In this document: positions 1-9,189 of the stretch, piece by piece | Layout: the number at the start of each line of letters is the position of its first letter | Position numbering within the stretch: position 1 is the first letter of the stretch | Origin: UBA4582 sp965657335 | GTDB taxonomy: Bacteria > Pseudomonadota > Gammaproteobacteria > Pseudomonadales > Azotimanducaceae | Reading direction: 5' to 3' | Assembly (NCBI GenBank): GCA_965657335.1 | Contig: CBFHOH010000019.1 | Location: 30,895-94,894 of the forward strand | DNA: 64,000 nt | Translations under genes and position numbers: made by a program | The notes under the pieces: model-generated | The model's input: the letters and a program-made list of their open reading frames with translations, nothing else | What the model was told of the DNA's origin: nothing | Databases searched by the model: none

Positions 1-954
1 AAGCAGTGTTTCCGGCGGAACCTTCATATGCTCGATGTCAGCTAAATGTCGTTCTACCTCGGCATAAGCAATGCGGGTAGCTTCAATCTGAAGGTGTACC
101 GAATCCGCTGAATCGACGGAAAAACTCAGCAATTCGAGATGATTCGCGATACCCATAGCAATCAACGCAAGGAGTCCTTGCCCATTGGGTGGAATCTCGT
201 GGAGTGAAACATCTGTTCCGGCGAGTTCGAGTGATAACGTACCCACCCAATCACATTGATGCGATGCGAGATCCTCGTGGGTCATTGCGCCGCCACACTC
301 GGCGGCATGGTCTATCATTTTGTCAGCCAGAGCGCCGCGGTAGAAAGCCTCGCCATTAGTTTCGGCGATCATTCTGAGACTGTTCGCATGGTCCGGTAGT
401 CTGATGGTTGAGCCGATATCCGGGGCGCGACCATCGGGACAGAAAGTCGACATAAACGAGCCATACGCCTTGAACTGTTTTGCTGCAAATTGCCAGTAAT
501 ACCCGGTTTTTGGACCGATCTGATACCCGTTATTTGCATAATGCATCGCAGATTCGAACAGCTGATGGAATGGTAGCTTGCCAAATTTGCTTGAAAGCTC
601 AACCCAGGCGCTTACAGCACCCGGAACTGTGATGGCATCCCAACCCAGAGTGGGCATTGACTGATGTGACTCGAATCGTTCCGGACTCCAAGCTTTTGGT
701 GATCTTCCAGAAGCGTTAAGACCGTGTAGGGTGCTTCCGTCCCACAAAATAGCGAAAGCATCGCTGCCGATGCCGTTGTTGTTGGGTTCAACAACAGTAA
801 GTGTAATTGCCGCTGCGAGTGCCGCATCTACGGCATTGCCACCTTGCTCGAGCATCCGCAGGCCAGCATAGGTTGCAAGCGGCTGAGACGTGGCAACCAT
901 ATTGCTGCCAAAGACAGGTGAGCGGTTCGAGGGGTAGGGGCAAGCCCATGTCAT
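1..954 (-). CDS. gamma-glutamyltransferase family protein, C-terminus cut by window edge
   Basis: The frame stays open from the ATG at 954 to the window edge, giving the first 318 residues of an Ntn-hydrolase of the gamma-glutamyltranspeptidase family. Residues 38-45 read GGNAVDAA and residues 54-67 carry VVEPNNNGIGSDAF, both typical of the large-subunit N-terminus. The self-cleaving threonine and small subunit lie outside the window, so activity cannot be judged. There is no signal peptide, so a cytoplasmic enzyme is inferred rather than the secreted glutathione-degrading form. The start lies 9 nt after the stop of the GGDEF gene on the same strand, which suggests co-transcription. The substrate is not evident; the family includes glutathione hydrolases and acylases. 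Confidence 0.85.
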   Translation of the reverse strand, partial: MTWACPYPSNRSPVFGSNMVATSQPLATYAGLRMLEQGGNAVDAALAAAITLTVVEPNNNGIGSDAFAILWDGSTLHGLNASGRSPKAWSPERFESHQSMPTLGWDAITVPGAVSAWVELSSKFGKLPFHQLFESAMHYANNGYQIGPKTGYYWQFAAKQFKAYGSFMSTFCPDGRAPDIGSTIRLPDHANSLRMIAETNGEAFYRGALADKMIDHAAECGGAMTHEDLASHQCDWVGTLSLELAGTDVSLHEIPPNGQGLLALIAMGIANHLELLSFSVDSADSVHLQIEATRIAYAEVERHLADIEHMKVPPETLL

Positions 955-962
955 TGTTTTTT

Positions 963-2837
963 TCAATGTTGAATAATCTCCCGGGCACTTTGGACGTTAT
1001 TACGTCCCGCATCTTTCGCCCGATACAGTGCGGCATCGACAGCGGCAATAAAGTCTTTACGGTCCTCACCCTCTGTCGGTGGTTTGGATCCGACACCAAC
1101 CGATACAGTTGCCTTGAGAACAACTGAGTCCATCCTCAAGTCGGAAAGCTCGATTTTGGCACGTATCTGTTCCGCGAGGAACAGGGCATTGTCGATTTCA
1201 ACATAAGGAAGCAGGATGACGAACTCCTCGCCGCCGTATCTTGCCAGTACGTCCGCAGGGCGTCGCAGCACTGATCTGATAACGAGCACGATCGCTCTCA
1301 AACATTCATCACCGATCAGGTGACCATGCGTATCATTGACGTTTTTGAAGTGGTCAATATCCAGCAACATCAGCGAAAGCGGATACTGCTGTCGGATTGC
1401 GCGCCGCCATTCCTGTTCAAAAGTTGCGTCAAAGTAAGAGCGATTTTTTATCCCCGTCATGACATCGACAGTGTTGAGTTCTTTCAGAGTTTCGTTCGCC
1501 GATGACAGTTCCTGTAATGCTGTTTCAAGCTCCAGCGTCCGCTCATGTACCCTCTCCTCAAGGTCTTTAGTCTGAGCAATCTGCTGTTTTCGCTCAATCC
1601 GATACTTGTCCAGTATGTGTTCGCCTTGCATTTGCCTTTGCCGACGCAGCTCTGCTGACATCACAAAACTAATGGTGATAATCATGATTATAAAAGAAAT
1701 TGCACCGACTTGATCAGTGACTAGCGTCGATTGGATCAATTGTAGGCTAATTAATGCCTGAATAATGACGCCGGCACTCAATATCGCACAGGCTACGGTC
1801 GAATATAACGCGAGCCGAATGCCCTGAATCGCCGCATAACCGCCCACAGTCACGATTAATGTCGCCATGACGATCGTGAGTGAGGCCAAGTAGGGAATCA
1901 CCATTGCGTAATCGATGAAAAGGTACGCAACCATGAGGGTGAAAATGGCGATCGCAGTTATTCGAAGTGCTATTTCACTCGTATGACTCGTTTGCCTAAG
2001 TTTCAGCAAGTCGGAGAGAAACGGGTACATGGAAATAGTTGCGGCACCGATGCTGAGGACAAAAATTGCATCGTAGTGAGCAATGCTCTGACCCCAGAAT
2101 TGTCTGCCAAGACCAATAGCAGAAAATTGGTAGATGCCGAAAAAGAAAGTAAAGCTCAAAAAGCTGATGACAGAGATGTGTTTATAGGCTGAGAATACAA
2201 TGACAAGGAAGACCATCACGAGTAGCCAGCTGCCTAAAAGCACGCCGGACCAGAGGTTTTTAAATGCCGCATTTTCAAAGAAAGGTATTGTAAGCCAGAG
2301 CCGCAGTGGTAGTAGAAATGTGCCGGTGGTTTCGGCACGAATCAAAAATATTGCCTCGCCACCAGGCCTTATTTCAAAGGGGGCGAGATGTTCCCTGTGG
2401 TTGATTTGTTTTTCTGACTTGGGCACTCCCACGCCCACTTTGTGGTGAATGACTTTTTCACCCATATACTGGTAGGTATCGACGTAGTTAAATTTTGGAT
2501 GCCCGGCATGTAACAGAAATTCGCTATCCACAGAGTTGTTGATGACGCGGACTCGAAACCAGTACACAGCATCGGTAAAACCGAATCCGATGTTGGTATT
2601 GCTACTTTTCTGCCAGAGCGCATTATCTAGTTTGCGTATTTCGGCGACTTTCATCGACCGAGATACGTCAACGTAGTACTCGACGCTAGGGCCAAGATTC
2701 AAAGAGTTGGCACCAGAATTAATCGTCGCGTTCGGTATCGCCTGAACCGAAAAAGAGCCGGTGAGGGCTAAAACAAAAGCCAAAAACGAGTGCAAAACGC
2801 TGTGCCTGATCGGCATCAGTATTCGAACGAACCGCAT
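963..2837 (-). CDS. membrane diguanylate cyclase, 7TMR-DISM with GGDEF domain
   Basis: This 624-residue protein should make the second messenger c-di-GMP from GTP in response to an extracytoplasmic signal. A signal peptide occupies about residues 1-33. A 7TMR-DISMED2-like periplasmic domain (about 45-180) follows, then a block of seven hydrophobic helices (about 195-395), a coiled coil (about 410-450) and a C-terminal GGDEF domain (about 455-620). The catalytic motif is GGEEF, and RPAD five residues before it matches the RxxD inhibitory I-site, so product feedback is expected. It lies 116 nt after the ABC exporter genes and just before the gamma-glutamyltransferase. The ligand of the periplasmic domain is unknown. 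Confidence 0.93.
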   Translation of the reverse strand: MRFVRILMPIRHSVLHSFLAFVLALTGSFSVQAIPNATINSGANSLNLGPSVEYYVDVSRSMKVAEIRKLDNALWQKSSNTNIGFGFTDAVYWFRVRVINNSVDSEFLLHAGHPKFNYVDTYQYMGEKVIHHKVGVGVPKSEKQINHREHLAPFEIRPGGEAIFLIRAETTGTFLLPLRLWLTIPFFENAAFKNLWSGVLLGSWLLVMVFLVIVFSAYKHISVISFLSFTFFFGIYQFSAIGLGRQFWGQSIAHYDAIFVLSIGAATISMYPFLSDLLKLRQTSHTSEIALRITAIAIFTLMVAYLFIDYAMVIPYLASLTIVMATLIVTVGGYAAIQGIRLALYSTVACAILSAGVIIQALISLQLIQSTLVTDQVGAISFIIMIITISFVMSAELRRQRQMQGEHILDKYRIERKQQIAQTKDLEERVHERTLELETALQELSSANETLKELNTVDVMTGIKNRSYFDATFEQEWRRAIRQQYPLSLMLLDIDHFKNVNDTHGHLIGDECLRAIVLVIRSVLRRPADVLARYGGEEFVILLPYVEIDNALFLAEQIRAKIELSDLRMDSVVLKATVSVGVGSKPPTEGEDRKDFIAAVDAALYRAKDAGRNNVQSAREIIQH

Positions 2838-2953
2838 ATTGACCCCTTGGTATTCTTGACACTTTTTGTGCCTTTTTTTTGTTTTACAGCTGGTCGATTT
2901 CTAGGTTCAATTTGCCCGACCATCCGCTTTAGATCGCCGTTGTTGTTGCTGAT

Positions 2954-4840
2954 CTATGGAGTGATGATTTCCTCCTGTGACCAACTCGACTGCTCTCCTG
3001 AAAACTCATCCAAACGCTGTTGAGAATACAGGAAGTAATATCGGCCGCGCTTTGCCATAAGTGCGGCATGGTTTCCGCTTTCGATAACCTCCCCGTGTTC
3101 CAGCACGAGTATTCGATCCGCTTGCCTAATCGTTGACAATCGATGGGCGATGACCAGACTAATTCGACCCTGTAGCAGTTCGCTAAGACCACGTTGGATT
3201 TCCTGCTCTGTTACCGTGTCGACAGACGACGTCGCCTCGTCCATCACCAATATTGCTGGATCAGCGAGAATGGCCCTTGCAAAGGATATCAGTTGCTTTT
3301 CCCCTGCGGATAAACGTGCGCCGGCCTTACCGACCTGCGAGTCATAACCACCGTCGATCTGAGAAATGAAACTGTGTGCGCCCGATTTTTTAGCGGCTGC
3401 AATAATATCTTCGCGTTTTGCGTCGCGTTTTCCATAAGAGATGTTATCAGCAATGCTACCGCCGAATATGTGAGACGATTGTAAAACAATCCCCAAATTC
3501 GACTGTAGCCATTTCAGACTCCGCTCCCGATAGTCGATGCCATCAATCAGAATCCTGCCCCCGGTGGGTTCGTAAAATCGACAGAGCAGATTGACCAGTG
3601 AAGTCTTGCCACTGCCGGTCGAGCCGACGATGGCGATGTTTTCGCCTTTGGCGATCGAAAGATTAATACCTTTAAGCACTTCGCCACCAACGGCGTAGGA
3701 AAAGCGTACGTTTTCCAGCTCCACTCGCTGGATATCGTCGGCATGTCCGTCCGGAGCGAAACCCATGCCGTGGGGCACTGCCATTTTTTCTTTCACCGCT
3801 GCGGAATCTTGAATATCGGACTCTGCTTCAATCAGGCTGATGATACGCTCTGCGGAAGCCTGTGCCATTTGCATCTCCGCGAACCAGTGAGCCAGTTCCT
3901 CGATAGGTTCAAAGAAGTGTCTGGTATACGTGAGAAAAGCAATGAGGGTGCCCGTTGTTACGCCGCCGACAATGACCTCAACGCCGCCAAAAACCAGTGC
4001 GAGACCTGTCGCCAGCGAGCCGAGAGTAAGTACCAGGGGAAGATACAACGCGGCTTGCACCTGATTGAGCACCGAGGCCTCGAACATTTCGTCAGTGAGT
4101 TTGCCGAAGGCGTTCAGGTTTTCAGCTTCCTTTACAAAGGCTTTGCTGGTTCTAACGCCCATAATACTTTCGTTAAATGATCCGGTGATGCGCGAGTTGG
4201 TTTTTCGAACGCGACGAGCACTCTTGAGAATCCTTCGCTGGAAGTTGATGCTCATCCAAGCAAGTACCGGCAATACCGATAGCACGATCAGCGCAAGACT
4301 CATATCCATGTAGAACATGGCAATTGCAATACCTAACATCATGGTGGAGCCCCAGATGAGGTCAAGTAGTCCCCAGGCGAGGATGTTTGATAGGCGCTCG
4401 CAATCGGATGTCATTCTTGCCATCAGCCAACCAACGGGTCTGAAATCGTAGTAGGCGAAAGACAGTTGCTGCAGATTGTGAAAGCCGTCTTTACGGATGT
4501 CGTGACTGACATGCGTTCTGAGCTTGCCGCCAAACCAGATGAATCCGCCGACCGAGCAGGCAAGCAAAATGACAAAGCCAAAATAGAGCAATCCATATTG
4601 AAGCAGGTCGACCTCAGCGCCATTTAAGCTAATCGCGTCGATGACTGCACGGGTGATCAGGGGGAAGGCGACCTCAGAGATGGCGGTGCAAATCGCGCAG
4701 ACGGCCAGCACTGACACCTCGAACGGGTACTGCAAGGTGTAAGCCATCAGTTGACGCCAAAGTCCCAGATCGACACCCTCGTCAAAAGTGTCCTCGGTGA
4801 ACCCATCCTCATAATTGTCATCGTCGAAAAAATCAGACAT
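2954..4840 (-). CDS. ABC exporter subunit B (heterodimer half-transporter)
   Basis: This is a 628-residue half-transporter with about six N-terminal membrane helices and a C-terminal ATPase. Walker A reads GSTGSGKTS and Walker B ends MDEATSSVD with the catalytic glutamate intact. The signature is LSAGE rather than LSGGQ. The frame runs open to a TTG-type start further upstream, but the ATG at 4840 is preferred. It has a strong AGGAGAG ribosome site and overlaps the stop of the preceding ABC gene by 8 nt (ATGTCTGA). The N-terminal 25 residues are strikingly acidic (DDDNYEDGF). With its neighbour it should form an MsbA/LmrCD-type heterodimeric exporter for drugs or lipids; the substrate is not shown by sequence. 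Confidence 0.92.
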   Translation of the reverse strand: MSDFFDDDNYEDGFTEDTFDEGVDLGLWRQLMAYTLQYPFEVSVLAVCAICTAISEVAFPLITRAVIDAISLNGAEVDLLQYGLLYFGFVILLACSVGGFIWFGGKLRTHVSHDIRKDGFHNLQQLSFAYYDFRPVGWLMARMTSDCERLSNILAWGLLDLIWGSTMMLGIAIAMFYMDMSLALIVLSVLPVLAWMSINFQRRILKSARRVRKTNSRITGSFNESIMGVRTSKAFVKEAENLNAFGKLTDEMFEASVLNQVQAALYLPLVLTLGSLATGLALVFGGVEVIVGGVTTGTLIAFLTYTRHFFEPIEELAHWFAEMQMAQASAERIISLIEAESDIQDSAAVKEKMAVPHGMGFAPDGHADDIQRVELENVRFSYAVGGEVLKGINLSIAKGENIAIVGSTGSGKTSLVNLLCRFYEPTGGRILIDGIDYRERSLKWLQSNLGIVLQSSHIFGGSIADNISYGKRDAKREDIIAAAKKSGAHSFISQIDGGYDSQVGKAGARLSAGEKQLISFARAILADPAILVMDEATSSVDTVTEQEIQRGLSELLQGRISLVIAHRLSTIRQADRILVLEHGEVIESGNHAALMAKRGRYYFLYSQQRLDEFSGEQSSWSQEEIITP

Positions 4841-6758
4841 CTGTCGTCTCTCTCCTGTTACTTCGGCCGGCACCGGCGGCTTCAGTATCGCTAGAATGAT
4901 CGATATCCTGTTCAAGTTGTTGTTGAAGGTTGCCCTGAATAGTGCACAGATTTCTGTAAATACCGGGTTGTTGCGACAGTGTTTCGTGAGTGCCTTCCTG
5001 AACGATGTGTCCTGCTTCAAGCATCAGTATTTTGTCGGCATGCATGACGGTAGATAAGCGGTGAGCAATGATAATGGTTGTCTGAGTGTTTCGTTGCGCT
5101 TTAAGAGTCTGGAGTATTTTTGACTCGGTATCGGTATCAACCGCGGACAGCGCATCATCGAGTATAAGAATCGGTGGTTTTTTCAAGAGCGCCCGTGCCA
5201 ATGCAATTCGCTGTCGTTGACCTCCTGACAAGGTAACGCCGCGTTCACCAACCTGCGAGTCATAGCCCCTTGGAAACGCAAGGATTGATTCATGAATGGC
5301 GGCTTGCTGTGCTGCCTCGACAATCTCAGCCTGTGTGGCATCCATGCGTCCAACCTGGAGATTGCCGCCAATGCTGGCGGAATAGAGGAACGGCTCTTGG
5401 AGCACGATACTGATCTGGGCGCGGACGTATTTGCGGGCCAAGCTCATCAGTTCAATGTCGTCTAACGCGATAGAGCCGTGCTTGTAGTCGTATAAACGCA
5501 TCAGCAATTGAGCCAACGTCGATTTGCCCGAACCTGGTGGGCCCAGCAAGGCCAGAGTTTGGCCTGCTTCGACAGAAAAGGTCATGTCGTTGAGTACGTT
5601 ATTTTCAGTTTCAAACCCGTATGACAGATCTCGCACTTCGATTTTGCCGGTTAGTCGTTTGCCTGGATCATCTTCGTTTTGTGACTCAACCGGCTCTAGT
5701 AGAATCTCTGATAGTCTTCCCATCGATACAATCGCTTTACCGGAATCAGTCAAGACACGACCCATATGTCGGATTGGCCAAATGATCATGCTTTCGTAGG
5801 TGAGAAACGCAAATAGGGTGCCCACCGTCAAATCACCGGTTAGAACCCACTGAGCGCCAACAAGCAGAATGAGACCTATCTGTCCGAGGCAAAGTAAGTC
5901 ACTGAAGCCGTAATAGATACCCAGTAATCCAATCAGTCGGGTGTTGTGGTCCCTAAATTGCGCGTTTTCACTCGCAAATTTGTTAATTTCAAATTGTTGT
6001 TGGGCGAACGCGCGTACGACGCGAATGCCAGTCAAATTTTCCTGTAAGACGGTTGTCAGGCTGGCCTCGGCTTCGTCAACGACCTGAAATAGTGCTTTCA
6101 CCTTTCGGAAGAAAATAATCGCTGAGATGAAAAGCAGCGGCATGACAGCGAGTGATAACCAGGCCATGTTGGTATCAAGTGAAAAGAGAATGGGCAGCAC
6201 GACGATTAACATCAAGATTGCACGGCTGATTTCGATAATCTGTCCAGACAGAAAGACCCGTATAGTCTCCATATCCGAAGTGCATCTTTGTACCAGATCG
6301 CCGGTGTCGGCCTCATCATGATAACGGCTTGGCAGGTGTTCTATATGTGTGTAAACGCGATCTCGCAGACTTCTAATAATACCCTCGGAAGCAAATGCCA
6401 TGCTCCGGCCGCGAATATAAAGAAATAATCCCGCCATCATGGTTAGGCAGACGATCGCTATCGCGCACAGAACCAAGTACGGCAATATGTTGGCAGGGCT
6501 GGCGGCGAACGCGGATGCTTCCGGCGTTTTGCCGTCTGAGAAAATAGAAGCAACAACAAACTCTACCCAGCCAGGCACAGCGAAGTCGTTCGAGTCGGCA
6601 CCGATCGCCCCGATCATGTCGATGGCAAATTTCATCACCAGTGGCACGCCAAACATAAAGATATAGCCTAGCGACATCGCACCGATTGCGATGGCAAGCT
6701 GAGGTCGAAAACCTTTTGTGCTTTGCCACAAAAGTTGGGCTTTGGTTCTGTCGTTCAT
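4833..6758 (-). CDS. ABC exporter subunit A (degenerate-site partner)
   Basis: This is a 641-residue half-transporter: membrane domain about residues 20-340, then an ATPase with Walker A GPPGSGKST, signature LSGGQRQ and H-loop AHRLS. The Walker B region reads LILDDALSAVD, with aspartate where the catalytic glutamate normally sits. Paired with the LSAGE signature of subunit B, this predicts one degenerate and one active ATP site, as in TM287/288 and LmrCD. The ATG at 6758 is chosen because AGGAAA sits seven bases upstream; a TTG 18 nt earlier in the same frame has no such site. Subunit B starts inside its last codons, so translation is probably coupled. Confidence 0.92.
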   Translation of the reverse strand: MNDRTKAQLLWQSTKGFRPQLAIAIGAMSLGYIFMFGVPLVMKFAIDMIGAIGADSNDFAVPGWVEFVVASIFSDGKTPEASAFAASPANILPYLVLCAIAIVCLTMMAGLFLYIRGRSMAFASEGIIRSLRDRVYTHIEHLPSRYHDEADTGDLVQRCTSDMETIRVFLSGQIIEISRAILMLIVVLPILFSLDTNMAWLSLAVMPLLFISAIIFFRKVKALFQVVDEAEASLTTVLQENLTGIRVVRAFAQQQFEINKFASENAQFRDHNTRLIGLLGIYYGFSDLLCLGQIGLILLVGAQWVLTGDLTVGTLFAFLTYESMIIWPIRHMGRVLTDSGKAIVSMGRLSEILLEPVESQNEDDPGKRLTGKIEVRDLSYGFETENNVLNDMTFSVEAGQTLALLGPPGSGKSTLAQLLMRLYDYKHGSIALDDIELMSLARKYVRAQISIVLQEPFLYSASIGGNLQVGRMDATQAEIVEAAQQAAIHESILAFPRGYDSQVGERGVTLSGGQRQRIALARALLKKPPILILDDALSAVDTDTESKILQTLKAQRNTQTTIIIAHRLSTVMHADKILMLEAGHIVQEGTHETLSQQPGIYRNLCTIQGNLQQQLEQDIDHSSDTEAAGAGRSNRRETTDV

Positions 6759-7189
6759 TGATCTTTTTCCTGCCAACGTATCATGCGGTAGGTTGATCCA
6801 ACCACCGCCACGTGGATTCAGGTTGAAGCACTGATTTGTAAGTTAGGTTTCAGCAGTTGAGTGGCTTCTGTAAATCCTGATACCGTGGTAACGGGGCTGA
6901 AAGCCCGTGCACCTTTTTGCCCGGTTCAGCGGGACAGGCGTAAAACAAATCGAAATTGTACTTCTTATTACGCGCTCTGAATCAACCCTGAGGGCTGCCC
7001 GGTATTTTGCTGGTGTTTTGTTGGTCAAACTGTGCGATCGAAGGCGTCCCCGAGCCCAGAGAAAGGATATATCAATCAGCGAGAATATCAATAAGCGAGG
7101 ATTACCGCGGGCTGGCAACCACCCGGTGTTTTCTGTATAAGTTCCATTCCAATTTTTAACAAAAAATATCTTTGAATGAGGGTTTAAAA
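6759..7189. other. intergenic region without a convincing gene
   Basis: Short frames on both strands here show no recognisable domain or good ribosome site. A hairpin at 6891-6908 (GGGCT, loop GAA, AGCCC) is the only clear structure. The region separates the divergent ABC exporter and glutathione S-transferase genes, so it should hold promoters for both, but none is convincing. Confidence 0.5.
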
Positions 7190-7801
7190 ATGAAGTTAAT
7201 TAATTCTATGGGTCCCAATCCGAAAGTGGTGCGCATGTATCTAGCGGAGCTTGGCATGAGCGTCGATCTTGAAGAAGTCGACTTGATGAAGGCAGAAAAT
7301 CGCGGTGAGGCTTACGTCGCGAAAAATGCAAGCGGTACTACACCAGCACTAGCGTTGGACGATGGTAGCTATCTTTGTGAAATTGTCGCCATATGCGAGT
7401 ATCTTGATGAGATTTCTGATGCTAACTCTCTGATCGGCAACACAGCGGCGGAGCGTGGTGAAGCAAGGATGTGGAGTCGAAGGGTTGATCTTAACATCCT
7501 TGAGCCACTAACAAATGGCTTCAGATACAGCGAGGGCCAAGCTCTGTTCAAGGAACGAATGCGACTAATTCCGCAGGCCGCTGATGATCTTAAAGCGCTC
7601 GCGCAAGAAAAAATTACTTGGCTAGATGGCTTAATGGAAGGCAAAGAGTTTATTTGCGGCAACCGCTTTACGCTCGCTGATGTGTTGCTCTTCTGTTTTC
7701 TTGAGTTTGGCGCACAGGTAGGCCAACCGCTAAACGAAGACAACAAAAACATCGTTGCTTGGTTCGATCGTGTGAAATCGAGACCGTCGTCAGCAGCCTA
7801 A
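7190..7801 (+). CDS. glutathione S-transferase family protein
   Basis: This is a 203-residue cytosolic GST-fold protein. The N-terminal thioredoxin-like domain (about 1-80) has the cis-proline in GTTPALALDDG and the motif CEIVAICEYL, where most relatives have SES-AI. An alpha-helical C-terminal domain follows, with the FTLADVLLF signature of the N-capping box region. The ATG at 7190 is preferred over a TTG 18 nt upstream because GAGGGT lies seven bases before it. The replacement of the glutathione-contacting serine by cysteine makes the true thiol substrate uncertain. It stands alone, divergent from the ABC exporter. Confidence 0.88.
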   Translation: MKLINSMGPNPKVVRMYLAELGMSVDLEEVDLMKAENRGEAYVAKNASGTTPALALDDGSYLCEIVAICEYLDEISDANSLIGNTAAERGEARMWSRRVDLNILEPLTNGFRYSEGQALFKERMRLIPQAADDLKALAQEKITWLDGLMEGKEFICGNRFTLADVLLFCFLEFGAQVGQPLNEDNKNIVAWFDRVKSRPSSAA

Positions 7802-8189
7802 AGCGACACTGAGGTCATAAACGAAACGGCAGGTGTTTAGTCGCTCGCGTGTTGCTTATCAATTCCTCCTGTACTTAAACAGAGCTTTGATTGGCGCGTT
7901 CGGCACGTGATCGGCGGCGCCTAGCTTCTAACGCCGCGGGCGTTTCATTTCACCTGATCCAAGTGAGCAGTGCAGCTATGAAGTCTCGTTGACAAGCGGC
8001 AGATTACTGTTCATGGTTTATTCTAGGTTTACCCAGGGAGGTTCGCTCATTCCTGCAACTGTTTTTTTGCACCTGCTTCGAGACTTAGTGTGCTTGATCG
8101 TGTCGGCCAACAGTTAAGTCGCGCTTGAATATGAAGCGCAACATAAAACGGGGAGAAAATACCATCAACAGAGTAAAGAAGAGGGTAGT
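7802..8189. other. intergenic region upstream of the cox-like operon
   Basis: No gene is seen. A GC-rich hairpin at 7930-7945 (AACGCC, GCG, GGCGTT) is followed by a T-rich stretch and may terminate the GST transcript. A TTGACA hexamer begins at 7988 but has no well-spaced -10 partner. The promoter of the cox-like operon is expected in the right half. Confidence 0.4.
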
Positions 8190-8678
8190 ATGCAGTTAAG
8201 TCAGCGCGTTGAAATTCCTGTCGCTCGTCAGTCTGTATGGCTGGCCTTGAATGATCACAATATTTTGATGCAGTGTTTGCCAGGATGTGAACAATTTGAA
8301 CCCTCAGAAGAAAACTGCTTTACGATCGTCTTGCTTGCGAAAGTAGGTCCTGTTAAAGCGCGGTTTCAGGGGCAGGTCGAATTGAGCGATATACAACACG
8401 CAACCAGTTACGTGTTATCGGGCGCAGGGAAAGGTGGTGTCGCGGGTTTTGCAAAAGGATCGGCGACAGTGCAGTTAGAGGATGTTGACGGAAAGACAGG
8501 CGTTACCATGCTGACCTATGCTGTAAATTCGTCCGTAGGCGGCAAGCTTGCTCAGGTAGGGTCAAGATTGGTGCGTGGTGCGGCCACAAAAATGGCTAAT
8601 GAGTTTTTTACCAGGTTTGTCGGTGTTGTCACCAACAATCCCGAGCAGGAAGTATTGATCGAAACAATTGAAAGTTAG
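8190..8678 (+). CDS. CoxG-like SRPBCC protein
   Basis: This 162-residue protein belongs to the carbon monoxide dehydrogenase subunit G family, with a START/SRPBCC helix-grip fold. The segment ALNDHNILMQCLPGCE near residue 20 and the glycine-rich VGGKLAQVGSRL near 115-126 are typical. CoxG helps anchor the hydroxylase to the membrane or assists its maturation in carboxidotrophs; for form II relatives the role is unproven. The ATG at 8190 follows GAAGAGGG. It is the first gene of a run CoxG-S-L-M-PdxA with short gaps (25, 3, 2 and 9 nt), so it is very probably co-transcribed with the molybdenum enzyme subunits. Confidence 0.85.
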   Translation: MQLSQRVEIPVARQSVWLALNDHNILMQCLPGCEQFEPSEENCFTIVLLAKVGPVKARFQGQVELSDIQHATSYVLSGAGKGGVAGFAKGSATVQLEDVDGKTGVTMLTYAVNSSVGGKLAQVGSRLVRGAATKMANEFFTRFVGVVTNNPEQEVLIETIES

Positions 8679-8703
8679 TTGAATCATAAGGGAGAACATT
8701 GAT

Positions 8704-9186
8704 ATGTCGATACCGATTTCGATGACAGTGAACGGAAAGAAGGTCAGCAAGCACTGCCCCGCAAACAGAACGCTGGGACAATTTATTCGGGAAGACCTAG
8801 GGCTTACCGGTACGCATATTGGGTGTGACACAAGTCAATGCGGTGCTTGCACGATTCACCTGAACGGTGATGCCGTCAAGGCCTGCACCGTATTGGCGGT
8901 TCAAGCCGAAGGGGCCGAAGTGACGACGATCGAAGGCATCGGCAACAAGGATGATCTGCATCCCATGCAGACTGCATTTCGAGCGTGCCACGGACTCCAA
9001 TGCGGCTTTTGTACACCGGGGATGATCATGACCGGGATTGATCTGGTAAATACCGCCAGCAAAGAAAATACGGCACTCGGTGAGGCTGCTATCCGTGAGG
9101 GATTGAAAGGAAATTACTGCCGTTGTACCGGTTACCACAATATCGTTCGCGCCGTCGCGACTGCCGCACAAGAAATGGAGGATTGA
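8704..9186 (+). CDS. [2Fe-2S] subunit of xanthine-oxidase-family hydroxylase (CoxS-like)
   Basis: This is the small iron-sulfur subunit (160 residues), which passes electrons from the molybdenum centre to FAD. The plant-ferredoxin-type cluster uses Cys41, Cys46, Cys49 and Cys61 (GCDTSQCGAC). The second, helical cluster domain uses Cys100, Cys103, Cys139 and Cys141 (CGFC and CRC). All eight ligands are present, and length is normal for the family. It sits 3 nt before the large subunit, and the three-subunit arrangement S-L-M matches cytosolic or membrane-associated Cox-type hydroxylases. Confidence 0.95.
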   Translation: MSIPISMTVNGKKVSKHCPANRTLGQFIREDLGLTGTHIGCDTSQCGACTIHLNGDAVKACTVLAVQAEGAEVTTIEGIGNKDDLHPMQTAFRACHGLQCGFCTPGMIMTGIDLVNTASKENTALGEAAIREGLKGNYCRCTGYHNIVRAVATAAQEMED

Positions 9187-9189
9187 CAG

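Noticed and set aside
4841..5020. N-terminal extension of ABC subunit B to 5020
   Set aside because: It would overlap ABC subunit A by nearly 190 nt; the ATG at 4840 has a strong ribosome site and fits the family.
6843..7140. Short frames on both strands before the GST gene
   Set aside because: No domain, no ribosome site, and they overlap each other on opposite strands.
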